A stretch of DNA of 64,000 nucleotides, taken from Erythrobacter sp. HL-111 (GTDB lineage Bacteria > Pseudomonadota > Alphaproteobacteria > Sphingomonadales > Sphingomonadaceae). The notes beneath the pieces are model-generated. The model had not been told where the DNA came from and made no database searches. It was given only the letters and a program-made list of their open reading frames with translations. The position numbers and the translations under genes are program-made. Positions within the stretch are counted from its first letter, which is position 1, and every line of letters begins with the position of its first letter. Shown here piece by piece: positions 31,878 through 40,286 of this stretch. The stretch lies in contig NZ_LT629743.1 in the NCBI RefSeq assembly GCF_900105095.1, forward strand, positions 1,550,001-1,614,000. The letters are read 5' to 3'.

Positions 31878-32069
31878 ATGACCGACCAGGTATCCCGCGC
31901 GGACACGTCTCCGCACCCCCGTCCCGACCACTTCCGCGCGCGCAATCCGCGGGCCGCTTCGGCCGGTCCCTTCGCGCGCTTTTTCCGCCGTCGCGGCGCG
32001 CTCGACCTCACCCGCGATACGTCGGGCCACCGCCGCTACGCCTGGCTGCACGAGGACATGCTGACCTAG
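31878..32069 (+). CDS. Possible small basic protein, 63 residues
   Basis: The frame runs from ATG 31878 to TAG at 32067-32069, with the CBS-domain gene starting 15 bases later. The product is Arg-rich (HPRPDHFRARNPRAASAGPF, ARFFRRRGALDLTRDTSGHR) and has no membrane segment. No ribosome binding site is visible. GGAAC-16-CATT ends 9 bases before the ATG, which would make a leaderless message if it is a promoter. This could equally be non-coding leader of the CBS gene. Confidence 0.35.
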   Translation: MTDQVSRADTSPHPRPDHFRARNPRAASAGPFARFFRRRGALDLTRDTSGHRRYAWLHEDMLT

Positions 32070-32084
32070 GAAGGACCTCGCCTG

Positions 32085-32603
32085 ATGAGAATCGCCGACC
32101 GCAAGGAATTCGCGAGCAAGGCCCCGCCGCTCACCGTCGCGCCCGAAACTACGGTCTATGACGCCGTCACCCAGATGGCGGAAAAGAATTTCGGTTCGGT
32201 CATCGTCACCGACGGCGAGCGCCGCGTGCTGGGCGTGATGACCGAGCGCGATATCTTCCGCCGCGTGATCGGGGAAAGCCGCGATCCAAGGACGACCCCG
32301 GTAAGCGAGGTGATGACCCGCGAGGTCCGCATGGCGCGCAAGGACGACAACGTGCTCGACTGGCTGCAGGTCATGTCGAACGAACGCTTTCGCCGCCTGC
32401 CGGTGGTGGACGAGGACGATCGGCTCGTCGCGGTGATGAGCCAGGGCGACTTCGTATCCTACACCTGGCCGCAGCTTCTCACCCAGTTCACGCAGATGGC
32501 GCAGGCGACGCTCTCGCCCGCTTTCAACCCGCTGATGATCGTGTTCGGCGGGCTGGTCTATGCGGTGCTGGTGGTGCTGATCGTCGTCGCCTTCGTCGGA
32601 TAG
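32085..32603 (+). CDS. CBS-domain protein with C-terminal membrane anchor
   Basis: 172 residues with two CBS motifs: VYDAVTQMAEKNFGSVIVTD through LGVMTERDIFRRVI (about 25-65), and DNVLDWLQVMSNERFRRLPV through VMSQGDFVSYTW (about 87-127). The C-terminus is a hydrophobic helix (IVFGGLVYAVLVVLIVVAFV), so the CBS pair is probably tethered to the membrane. CBS pairs bind adenosine nucleotides or related ligands. AGGAAGGA precedes the ATG. It converges on the rsh gene, with one base between the two stops. Confidence 0.83.
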   Translation: MRIADRKEFASKAPPLTVAPETTVYDAVTQMAEKNFGSVIVTDGERRVLGVMTERDIFRRVIGESRDPRTTPVSEVMTREVRMARKDDNVLDWLQVMSNERFRRLPVVDEDDRLVAVMSQGDFVSYTWPQLLTQFTQMAQATLSPAFNPLMIVFGGLVYAVLVVLIVVAFVG

Positions 32604-32604
32604 G

Positions 32605-34695
32605 TCAGATCCGCTCCGCCTGCGCCACCGCGTCGCTCGCGCGCAGGGCGGAGAGGATGCGGGTGAGATGGGCGAGGTCCTGCACCCAGGCGTCGATCTC
32701 GTAGCTGGTGAAGGGATGATCGAGCTGCGTCTGGACGAGGCTGGTGACGTTGGCCTTGTTCTGGGCGAAGATGCCGGCCATTTCCGCAAGCGTGCCCGGC
32801 CGGTCGTAAAGCGTCACGCCGAGCCGCCCGACCGCCCCGTGCGAGCGCTTGCCCCACGACAGGTCGAGCCAGTCGGTGTCGACCCCGCTGGCAAGTTCGA
32901 GGCAGTCGATCGCGTGGACCAGCACCGGCTCGCCCTTGCGCCTGATGCCCACGATCCGGTCGCCGGGCACGGGGTGGCAGCAGGCCGCGAGTTCGAAGGC
33001 GACGCCGGGCGTCAGCCCGCGGATCGAGATCACCCGCTCGCGGCTCGGCCATTCCTCGTCCTCTTCGAGATCGGCGGTGCAGCCGGGGACGAGCGCCTCC
33101 ATGACTTCCCGGTCCGACAGCTTGGCCGCTCCGATCGCGAACATGAGGTCCTCGGGCTCTTCCATTTCGAGCCTTTCGAGCGCGGCCTTGATCGCCTTCT
33201 TGCCGATCCGTGCCGGAACCCGCGCGGCGATCTCGTCGAACAGCTTTTCCCCGATCGAGGCGACCTCGGCGCGTTCCTTCATCCGCACCGAACGCCGGAT
33301 CGCGGCCCGCGCCTTGCCGGTGACGACGAAGCCGAGCCATGACAGCTGCGGTTCGGCATTCGCGCCCTTGATGATCTCCACCACGTCGCCGTTGTGGAGC
33401 GGAGTCCGCAGCGGCATGTGCCGCCCGTTGATCTTCGCGCCGACCGTCGCAAGGCCGAGATCGGTGTGCACCGCGAAGGCGAAATCGACCGAAGTCGCGC
33501 CCTTGGGCAGCTGGAACAGCGCGCCCTTGGGGGTGAAGGCGAAGATCCGGTCCTGGTAGATCGCCATGCGGGTGTGTTCGAGCAGTTCCTCGGCATCGTG
33601 GCTCGCATCGACGATCTCGATGAGGTCGCGCAGCCAGCCGACCTGCCCGTCGGCCTTGTCGTGCTGCTTGTAGGCCCAGTGCGCGGCGAGGCCGAATTCG
33701 TTGCGGCGGTGCATCTCGCGGGTGCGGATCTGGACTTCGACCCGCATCGAGTTCTCGTACATCAGCGAGGTGTGCAAGCTGCGATAGCCGTTGGTCTTGG
33801 GGGTCGAGATATAGTCCTTGAACCGGCCGGGCAGGAACTGCCACGTCGTGTGCAGCACGCCCAGCGCGCGGTAGCAGTCCGCCTCGCTTTCGGTGATGAC
33901 ACGGAAGGCCATGATGTCGGTCACCTGTTCGAAGGAGACATGACGTTCGCTCATCTTGGTCCAGATCGAATAGGGATGCTTTTCGCGTCCCGTAACCTCG
34001 ACCTTGAGCCCCGCCTCGGCCAGCGCCTGCTTGATCTTCAGGGCGATCGCATCGACCTGTCCGCCGTCCTGGCTGCGAAGCTGTTCGAGCCGTCTGGTGA
34101 TGGTGGTGTAGGCTTCCGGTTCCAGTTCACGAAAGGCGAGCGCCTGCATTTCGCGCATGTATTCGTACATTCCCACCCGTTCGGCGAGCGGGGCGTAGAT
34201 ATCCATCGTTTCGCGGGCGATGCGCTGGCGCTTTTCGGGCGACTTGATGAAATGTAGCGTGCGCATGTTGTGCAGCCGGTCGGCGAGCTTGACCAGCAGG
34301 ACGCGGATGTCCTCGGACATGGCGAGCAGGAATTTGCGCAGGTTCTCGGCCGCCCGCTCGTTCTCGGGCATGGCCTCGATCTTGGACAGCTTGGTCACCC
34401 CGTCGACCAGCCGCGCGACCTCGGGGCCGAAATGCGCCTCGATGTCGTCGATCGTCGCCAGCGTGTCCTCGACCGTGTCGTGGAGCAGCGCGGTGATGAT
34501 CGTCTGCTGGTCGAGCTGGAGGTCGGTCATCAGCCCGGCGACCTCGATCGGGTGGCTGAAATAGGGATCGCCCGACGCGCGTTTCTGCGTGCCGTGCTTC
34601 TGCACGGTGTAGACATAGGCACGGTTCAGCGCCGCCTCGTCGGCGTCGGGATCGTAGGTCTTGACCTTCTCGACGAGTTCGTACTGGCGCAGCAT
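32605..34695 (-). CDS. rsh: Bifunctional (p)ppGpp synthetase/hydrolase (RelA/SpoT homologue)
   Basis: A 696-residue long RSH protein with all expected parts. The HD hydrolase has His48 in YFSHPIEVAG and HDTVEDT at 72-78. The synthetase has RFKDYISTPKTNGYRSLHTS. The TGS domain contains IFAFTPKGALFQLPKGATSV. The C-terminal ACT-like region ends LTRILSALRASDAVAQAERI. An intact HD motif and synthetase motif suggest both activities, as in the single Rsh of most alphaproteobacteria. It acts in the cytoplasm on ppGpp levels. Confidence 0.95.
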   Translation of the reverse strand: MLRQYELVEKVKTYDPDADEAALNRAYVYTVQKHGTQKRASGDPYFSHPIEVAGLMTDLQLDQQTIITALLHDTVEDTLATIDDIEAHFGPEVARLVDGVTKLSKIEAMPENERAAENLRKFLLAMSEDIRVLLVKLADRLHNMRTLHFIKSPEKRQRIARETMDIYAPLAERVGMYEYMREMQALAFRELEPEAYTTITRRLEQLRSQDGGQVDAIALKIKQALAEAGLKVEVTGREKHPYSIWTKMSERHVSFEQVTDIMAFRVITESEADCYRALGVLHTTWQFLPGRFKDYISTPKTNGYRSLHTSLMYENSMRVEVQIRTREMHRRNEFGLAAHWAYKQHDKADGQVGWLRDLIEIVDASHDAEELLEHTRMAIYQDRIFAFTPKGALFQLPKGATSVDFAFAVHTDLGLATVGAKINGRHMPLRTPLHNGDVVEIIKGANAEPQLSWLGFVVTGKARAAIRRSVRMKERAEVASIGEKLFDEIAARVPARIGKKAIKAALERLEMEEPEDLMFAIGAAKLSDREVMEALVPGCTADLEEDEEWPSRERVISIRGLTPGVAFELAACCHPVPGDRIVGIRRKGEPVLVHAIDCLELASGVDTDWLDLSWGKRSHGAVGRLGVTLYDRPGTLAEMAGIFAQNKANVTSLVQTQLDHPFTSYEIDAWVQDLAHLTRILSALRASDAVAQAERI

Positions 34696-34746
34696 CGCCT
34701 GCGAATATGTGCCGCGCCCGCCCGCACGGCAAGCGCTAAGGGCGCG

Positions 34747-35604
34747 TCAGCTCCACGTCGCGCGCGGCGGCAGGCTCATCAGGATGGCGTCGATGTTGCC
34801 GCCGGTCTTGAGCCCGAAGATCGTGCCGCGGTCGTAGACCAGGTTGAATTCGGCGTAGCGGCCCCGGTATTCGAGCTGCCGCGCCTCGTCGGCGGCGTCG
34901 AAATCCTGGCCCATCCGCTTCCTCACCAGTTTCGGGAAGATGTCGAGGAAGGCCTTGCCCACGTCCTGCGTGAAGGCGAAATTGCGTTCGAAGCTCGCGT
35001 CATCCGTGCATTCGAGATGGTCGTAGAAGATGCCGCCGACGCCGCGATGGGTTTCGCGGTGGGGGATGTAGAAATAATCGTCAGCCCACTTCCTGTAACG
35101 CTCGTAATAGGTCGGATTGTGGCCCGCGCAGGCCGCGCGCATGGCGGCGTGAAATTCCTCGGTGTCCTCTTCGTAGGGGATCGGCGGGTTGAGATCCGCC
35201 CCGCCCCCGAACCACGCCTTCGCCGTCGTGAGGAAGCGCGTGTTCATGTGGACCGCGGGCACGTGCGGGTTCGCCATGTGCGCGACGAGGCTGATGCCGG
35301 TCGCGGTGAAGCCCGGCGCCTCCGCGCTCGCCCCGTTGACCTGGCCTGCGAATTCCCTGGAGAAATTGCCGCGCACGGTCGAGACGTTGACCCCGACCTT
35401 CTCGAAGACGCGGCCCTTCATCAGGCCCTGCACCCCGCCGCCGGGGTCGTCATTGCCCTCTTCCTCGCGGTCCCAGGGCGTGTACTGAAAGGCCGCGTCC
35501 GATCCCGCCTCGCGCTCGATCGCCTCGAATTCGGCGCAGATCCGGTCGCGCAGCTCCTCGAACCATTCCTTGGCCCGCGCGGTGTGGGCTGCCCATTCGT
35601 TCAT
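34747..35604 (-). CDS. hemF: Oxygen-dependent coproporphyrinogen III oxidase
   Basis: 285 residues, the usual HemF length. Family signatures: GVNVSTVRGNFS, HMNTRFLTTAKAWFGGGADL (substrate-contacting region), FYIPHRETHRGVGGIFYDHL, and RGRYAEFNLVYDRGTIFGLK near the end. It converts coproporphyrinogen III to protoporphyrinogen IX in haem (and bacteriochlorophyll) synthesis, needing O2. MNEWAAH at 35604 is chosen, since upstream sequence is not conserved-looking. The ribosome binding site is weak. Confidence 0.95.
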   Translation of the reverse strand: MNEWAAHTARAKEWFEELRDRICAEFEAIEREAGSDAAFQYTPWDREEEGNDDPGGGVQGLMKGRVFEKVGVNVSTVRGNFSREFAGQVNGASAEAPGFTATGISLVAHMANPHVPAVHMNTRFLTTAKAWFGGGADLNPPIPYEEDTEEFHAAMRAACAGHNPTYYERYRKWADDYFYIPHRETHRGVGGIFYDHLECTDDASFERNFAFTQDVGKAFLDIFPKLVRKRMGQDFDAADEARQLEYRGRYAEFNLVYDRGTIFGLKTGGNIDAILMSLPPRATWS

Positions 35605-35760
35605 TCGTGATCCCCGTCTCTCATTGCGGCCGGGACAATCACGGCCCGCGCCCGGCCTGTCAATCGGCTTTGCCGGGCGCGCGCCGATTGCCCGGACGCC
35701 CCGGCGAATCCCCCGACGGGGCTCTTGCCTTCGCGCGGCAGGCGGGGCAGAGGGGGGCTG

Positions 35761-36465
35761 ATGGTTCCCGTTTCGTTCGCCCCGTTCGACCTCGCCGGAG
35801 AGGAATTCGCCCTGACGCGGAGCGGCGCGCTCTACTGGCCGCGCGAGCGCGCGCTGCTGGTTGCCGACCTGCATCTCGAAAAGGGCAGCTGGTACGCGCA
35901 GCACGGCGCGCTCCTCCCGCCCTACGACAGCCGCGAAACGCTGGAACGGCTGGCCGACGCGGTGAAGGCGACGGGGGCGCGGCGGGTGATCACGCTGGGG
36001 GACAATTTCCACGATGATGCGGGAACCGCCAGGCTCGATCCCTACGCCGCCGGGATGCTCGGCTCCCTCACCCGCGCGCTCGACTGGATCTGGATCACCG
36101 GCAATCACGATGCGGGCCAGCAGGCAAGCTTCGGCGCGCAACTGGCCGAGGAACTGGAAGTTTCGGGCATCGTCCTGCGGCACGAGGCGAAGCCGGGCGA
36201 AACCCGCGCCGAACTTTCGGGCCATTTCCATCCCAAGCTGCGGGTGAAGCTGCGCGAGCGGCACATCGCCCGCCCGTGCGGCGTCGTCAGCCGGTCGGGC
36301 GCGGTGGAGCGCATGATTCTCCCCGCCTTCGGGGCCTATACCGGCGGGATGGACGCGGGCGCGCCCGAAATCCTCGCCGCGCTCGGCCCCGCGCGGGAGG
36401 TCGACGCCGTGGTGGCGACGAAGGAGCGGGTGGTGCGGTTTCCGTTGTTTCGCGCGGCAGCCTGA
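35761..36465 (+). CDS. pdeM: Ligase-associated DNA damage response endonuclease PdeM
   Basis: A 234-residue metallophosphoesterase. [18 protein letters not shown] holds the DxH motif, [11 protein letters not shown] the GDxxHD-type motif, and [11 protein letters not shown] the GNHD motif. [11 protein letters not shown] is the GHxH motif. PdeM proteins usually sit beside an ATP-dependent ligase, an exonuclease and an Lhr-type helicase. Here those are not adjacent, although ku-ligD lies 30 kb away. The start at 35761 is preceded by a G-rich ribosome binding site (AGAGGGGGG). Confidence 0.85.
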   Translation: MVPVSFAPFDLAGEEFALTRSGALYWPRERALLVADLHLEKGSWYAQHGALLPPYDSRETLERLADAVKATGARRVITLGDNFHDDAGTARLDPYAAGMLGSLTRALDWIWITGNHDAGQQASFGAQLAEELEVSGIVLRHEAKPGETRAELSGHFHPKLRVKLRERHIARPCGVVSRSGAVERMILPAFGAYTGGMDAGAPEILAALGPAREVDAVVATKERVVRFPLFRAAA

Positions 36466-36539
36466 GACTCCATCTGGCGCAACTGCGCGATTCCCATTAC
36501 ATTGAAGACTCGTTCCAAGGCAGCAACAGGAGAACACAC

Positions 36540-37082
36540 ATAGCCCGTCCACCCCGGCGTTCGATGGCCCCGCCCGTCAAAAGCGGCCCTCGCTACGATC
36601 AATTCATCCAGGTTCCCAAGGTCCGCGTCATCGACGATGAGGGCGAGAACCTCGGAGTCATGTACACCCGCGAAGCGATCGAACAGGCGCAGGACAAGGG
36701 CCTGAACCTCGTCGAAGTGTCCCCCAACGCGGACCCGCCGGTGTGCAAGTTCCTCGATGTCGGCAAGTACCGCTACGAGGCCCAGAAAAAGGCCAACGCG
36801 GCGCGCAAGACGCAGAAGACGCAGGACATCAAGGAAGTGAAGATGCGTCCGAACATCGACACGCATGATTACGACGTGAAGATGAAGAACGTGAACAAGT
36901 TCATCGGCAACGGCGACAAGGTCAAGGTCACGCTGCGCTTCCGCGGGCGCGAAATGGCGCACCAGCATCTCGGCATGGACCTGCTCAAACGCGTGCAGGA
37001 AGATGTCGAGGAGATCGCCAAGGTCGAAGCCTTCCCCCGGCTCGAGGGACGGCAGATGCTGATGGTGCTCGCGCCCAAGTAG
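36540..37082 (+). CDS. infC: Translation initiation factor IF-3, apparent AUA start codon
   Basis: 180 residues if read from ATA at 36540, or 172 from ATG at 36564. AGGAGA (36528-36533) lies exactly 6 bases before the ATA and 30 bases before the ATG, so the ATA is favoured. The product has the N-domain ([20 protein letters not shown]), the conserved linker with [20 protein letters not shown], and the C-domain that binds the 30S platform ([20 protein letters not shown]). IF-3 rejects non-AUG starts, and in E. coli infC uses AUU for self-regulation. An AUA start here would act in the same way. Confidence 0.95.
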   Translation: MARPPRRSMAPPVKSGPRYDQFIQVPKVRVIDDEGENLGVMYTREAIEQAQDKGLNLVEVSPNADPPVCKFLDVGKYRYEAQKKANAARKTQKTQDIKEVKMRPNIDTHDYDVKMKNVNKFIGNGDKVKVTLRFRGREMAHQHLGMDLLKRVQEDVEEIAKVEAFPRLEGRQMLMVLAPK

Positions 37083-37281
37083 GTGTCCTTGGCTGGCTCG
37101 GGCCGTGCCGGGATGACCGCGCGCCCGGCGTGCCGATCCTGCCGGTGGCCCGGGACCTTCCGCGACAGGGGACTCCGGTCACGGCCGTGCTCTCCGGGAT
37201 ACGACCGCTCCCGCTGCGGGTAGCCCGCAGAATCTCGTCGTCTCGATGGGGCCGCGCCTGCGCGGGCGGCCCCCGCGCGCC

Positions 37282-37671
37282 TCATTCGAAGATCGCCTCG
37301 AGGCTCGGCGCGTGGACCATGGCGCGGTCCCGGCGGGCGTAGGTCCACCAGAAATGCGCGGTCGCCCCGCCGGTGAGCCCGCCGAAAAGGCCGGGAACAA
37401 GGCCGGCAACCGCCTCCCCGACGAGCGCATAGGTCGCCGCCAGCACGATCATCGCGCCGGCTGCCGTTCCCGGCAGGACATAGGCGCGCCAGCTTTCGCG
37501 GCCCTTGCGGTGGAGCCACGCGGTCAGCGGCCAGCCGAATACGATCAGCCCGATCCCGGCCGCAAGGAACCCGGCGACCGGGGGAAACAGCACGAGCCCG
37601 AGCGCCGCAAGCGGATCGCCCGCGGCAAGCCCGGCGGCGACCAGCAGGGCGAAGGCGGTGGGCAGGCCCAT
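37282..37671 (-). CDS. Hypothetical integral membrane protein
   Basis: 129 residues from ATG at 37671 with about four hydrophobic segments: AFALLVAAGLAAGDPLAALG, PPVAGFLAAGIGLIVFGWPL, YVLPGTAAGAMIVLAATYAL, and VAGLVPGLFGGLTGGATAHF. It ends in a short polar tail. The Arg block directly upstream (DRRRLRWALVG) could be part of the protein, but no ATG, GTG or TTG is found there in frame. No family is recognised. Confidence 0.6.
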   Translation of the reverse strand: MGLPTAFALLVAAGLAAGDPLAALGLVLFPPVAGFLAAGIGLIVFGWPLTAWLHRKGRESWRAYVLPGTAAGAMIVLAATYALVGEAVAGLVPGLFGGLTGGATAHFWWTYARRDRAMVHAPSLEAIFE

Positions 37672-37804
37672 GCCGACCAGTGCCCATCGCAGCCGCCTTC
37701 GATCCGGCGAGCAGGCTTGCCCTCGTGCCCATGCTCCGCGATTAGTGTGCCAAGCCGCCGCCGCTGGCAAGGCACACGGGCACGAAGGGGGAGTGTGACA
37801 CGGG

Positions 37805-39256
37805 ATGGATGCGCGCCGGATCGGACTGGTGATCGGCCCGCTCGCCTTCGCGCTGACGGTCTTCACCCAGCCTCCCGGCGGAATGCCGGGCGAGGCGTGG
37901 CTGGTCGCCGGGCTCGTCCTGTGGATGGCAAGCTGGTGGATGACCGAGGCGGTCCCGCTCACCGTGACCGCGCTGCTCCCCTTCCTCGTCCTGCCCTTCG
38001 GCGGGGTTTCGACCGCGGCCGAAACCGCGAGCACCTATTATTCGCCGATCCTCTTCCTGCTCCTGGGCGGCGCCTTCATCGCGCTCTGCATCGAGCGGAC
38101 CGGGCTGCACAAGCGATTGAGCCTCGCGATCCTGCGGGTGGTCGGCGCGGGTGGAGGCAGGACCCGGCTGCTGCTCGCCTTCATGATCGCCGCGGCGCTG
38201 CTTTCTATGCTGATCTCGAACACCTCGACGACGCTGATCATGATGCCGATGGCCCTGGCGGTGCTCGCCGGCGGAGAAGCGCTTGCGGGCGCGGACCGCG
38301 CCGCTCCGACCGCCGGGGCGGACGCGGAGCCGTTCAAGGAGGGGCTCTCCGGCGCCCTGCCCATGGGCATCGCCTTCGCCTCCTCGATCGGCGGGCTCGG
38401 CACGATCGTCGGTTCGCCCACCAATGCCATCGCGATCGGCCTGCTCGACACCGGCATCGGCATGCGGATCAGCTTCGCGCAATGGTCGCTCTACGGCATT
38501 CCGATCGTTATCCTCGGCGTGCCGGTCGCGGCCTTCATCATCGCACGGCTCCAGCGCGTCGGCGAGCATCCCTTCGACGTCGCGGCAGCGCGCGAGGCGA
38601 TCGCCTGCAAGCCGGACTGGAGCACGCCCGAGGTCAGGCTCACGTCGATCGTCGCCCTCACCTTCCTCGCCTGGATGACCCGCCCGCTGGTGACGCCCTA
38701 CCTGCCGGAGGGTTCGTGGGGCGACGGGACCATCGCGATCATCGCGAGCTTCGCGCTGTTCATCCTGCCCGACGGGACAGGCCGCCCGCTGCTGCTCTGG
38801 CGCGAGGCGGACCGCGCGCCCTGGGGGATGATCCTGATGTTCGGCGGCGGGCTTGCGCTGGCCGCGGGAATGCAGGAATCGGGCCTTGCCGACTGGCTCG
38901 GGCAGGCCCTGCTCCCGCTGGAGGACTGGCCGCTGCCGCTGGTCGCGCTGGCGCTGGTCGCGATGATCGTGATCGTCACCGAATTCGCGAGCAATGTCGC
39001 CACCGCCAGCGCGATCATCCCGGTCGTCGCCGCGCTCACCGTCGCGCTCGAGGCCGACCCGATCCTCCTCGCCATGCCCGCCGCGCTCGCCTCGAGCTGG
39101 GGCTTCATGCTGCCCGCCGGGACCGGACCCAACGCGATCGCGTGGAGCACCGGGCGCATCAGGATCGAGCGCATGGTGGGCGCGGGGCTAGTCCTAGACC
39201 TTGCCGGCGTGGTGCTGATCGTCGCGGGCGTCTGGGCGGTGGCGGCGGTGGTCTAG
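37805..39256 (+). CDS. SLC13/DASS-family anion permease
   Basis: A 483-residue membrane protein of the divalent anion:Na+ symporter type. MLISNTSTTLIMMPMALAVL near residues 137-156 holds the SNT motif of the first ion/substrate site. The second repeat has EFASNVATASAIIPVVAALT and GFMLPAGTGPNAIA. The family imports dicarboxylates or related anions with sodium. The specific substrate is not certain. No clear operon partner is seen; the divergent membrane gene lies 133 bases upstream. Confidence 0.85.
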   Translation: MDARRIGLVIGPLAFALTVFTQPPGGMPGEAWLVAGLVLWMASWWMTEAVPLTVTALLPFLVLPFGGVSTAAETASTYYSPILFLLLGGAFIALCIERTGLHKRLSLAILRVVGAGGGRTRLLLAFMIAAALLSMLISNTSTTLIMMPMALAVLAGGEALAGADRAAPTAGADAEPFKEGLSGALPMGIAFASSIGGLGTIVGSPTNAIAIGLLDTGIGMRISFAQWSLYGIPIVILGVPVAAFIIARLQRVGEHPFDVAAAREAIACKPDWSTPEVRLTSIVALTFLAWMTRPLVTPYLPEGSWGDGTIAIIASFALFILPDGTGRPLLLWREADRAPWGMILMFGGGLALAAGMQESGLADWLGQALLPLEDWPLPLVALALVAMIVIVTEFASNVATASAIIPVVAALTVALEADPILLAMPAALASSWGFMLPAGTGPNAIAWSTGRIRIERMVGAGLVLDLAGVVLIVAGVWAVAAVV

Positions 39257-39269
39257 CCGACCTGCAAGC

Positions 39270-40013
39270 CTACCACATCGTGTTCGTCACACGTTTGAGG
39301 TCGTGCATGTCGCCGCCGGCGATCCGATCCCAGAAAACGCCGCCGATGAGCTGTTCGGCATCATAGGTCTTGACCAGGTAGTCGCCCAGCGGCCGATCGA
39401 TCGCCTCGTTCGGCAGGAGGAATGTCCAGAGGTCGAGCCGCCCGGTGCGGAGTTCTGCCAGCACCGATTTCACGAAGCCGTGCGGCACGGGGATGCTGAT
39501 GCCGAATTCGTCCTCGTCGTCGCCGATGATCTCGAGCTTCCTGGTGAAATCGAAGAAAGGGCAGTTGAGGACATAGACTTCGAGCACCTCGTCGCGGTCG
39601 TTCAGATCGCGCACCTGCTCTTCCAGCCTGCGCCAGCCCTGCCGGTTGAAGGCGGCGGTCTGCGGCGACATGTTCGACAGCAGGAAGCTTTCCGAATTCT
39701 CGATGCTTCGCAGGCTGGCATTGGCGCTCGCGACAAGGTGGCCACGATCATAGCCGCTGCCCTTGTAGGCGTTGAGCGAGCCGCGGAAGCGATAGGGCAG
39801 GCGCTTGTCGGCGCGGAAATTATCGAGCCGCTCGCTCTTGTCGAACGCATCGGGCATGAATTCCTTGCCCCCGCGGCGCACGATCTCGAGCGTCCACTTC
39901 GCCTGCCTGAAATACCAGGAATAGCCGATCGAGAAGAAGCGCCCGGTCAGAATGGTGTCGCATACCGGTGCGCCGTATCGCAGCTCGCGCTGCATCTGGA
40001 ACGGATCGTCCAT
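39270..40013 (-). CDS. DNA/RNA non-specific endonuclease (NucA family)
   Basis: 247 residues with the beta-beta-alpha-metal active site: GYDRGHLVASANAS (DRGH, catalytic His) and a following Asn region SNMSPQTAAFNRQGWRRLEE. PVPHGFVKSVLAELRTG and VFWDRIAGGDMHDL near the C-terminus match the family. No signal peptide is visible, so it may be intracellular or exported in another way. Its stop lies 13 bases from that of the SLC13 gene. Confidence 0.87.
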   Translation of the reverse strand: MDDPFQMQRELRYGAPVCDTILTGRFFSIGYSWYFRQAKWTLEIVRRGGKEFMPDAFDKSERLDNFRADKRLPYRFRGSLNAYKGSGYDRGHLVASANASLRSIENSESFLLSNMSPQTAAFNRQGWRRLEEQVRDLNDRDEVLEVYVLNCPFFDFTRKLEIIGDDEDEFGISIPVPHGFVKSVLAELRTGRLDLWTFLLPNEAIDRPLGDYLVKTYDAEQLIGGVFWDRIAGGDMHDLKRVTNTMW

Positions 40014-40188
40014 CAGGCCCCCCTTTTCGCCGGTCCTGCCTGCTGCGTCCTGCGATCCATAGCAGATTCGCGCCGCTCCCGCGCCCTTCCCTTTTCCTGC
40101 AACCGCCCCCTCGCACGGCGCATCCCGCGCGCCTTGCGCCGCAGGGGGCCGCGCGATACCTCAAGAGCCCTGCGAGTCCCGGAGAGGA

Positions 40189-40278
40189 GAGGCGTTCCTG
40201 CGGAGGTTAGGAACGGGCGCCCCGGGCCTCATGAAGGAGAGAGCTCCTGCCTTCCTGGGAGCGCGAGACAAGGAAGGA
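40189..40278 (+). promoter_or_regulatory. Structured mRNA leader with SD-blocking pseudoknot
   Basis: Several stems can be drawn. GAGGC (40189-40193) with GCCTC (40226-40230) encloses GTTCCT/AGGAAC (40194-40199, 40209-40214). GCTCC (40243-40247) with GGAGC (40258-40262) has a 10-base loop. That loop carries CCTTCCT (40250-40256), which is a perfect 7-base complement of the Shine-Dalgarno AGGAAGG (40271-40277). AGGAG (40235-40239) with CTCCT (40244-40248) is a competing hairpin. This arrangement suggests translational control. It does not match the SAM-II core that I know. Confidence 0.5.
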
Positions 40279-40286
40279 TTTCGCCC

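Noticed and set aside
37083-37281. Several GC hairpins after infC (for example CTGCGGG/CCCGCAG) as an RNA gene
   Set aside because: The stems are short and typical of GC-rich intergenic sequence. There is no promoter or family pattern to support an RNA gene.
40189-40278. SAM-II riboswitch call for the structured leader
   Set aside because: The pseudoknot idea fits, but I could not match the conserved SAM-II loop sequence, so only a generic structured leader is claimed.
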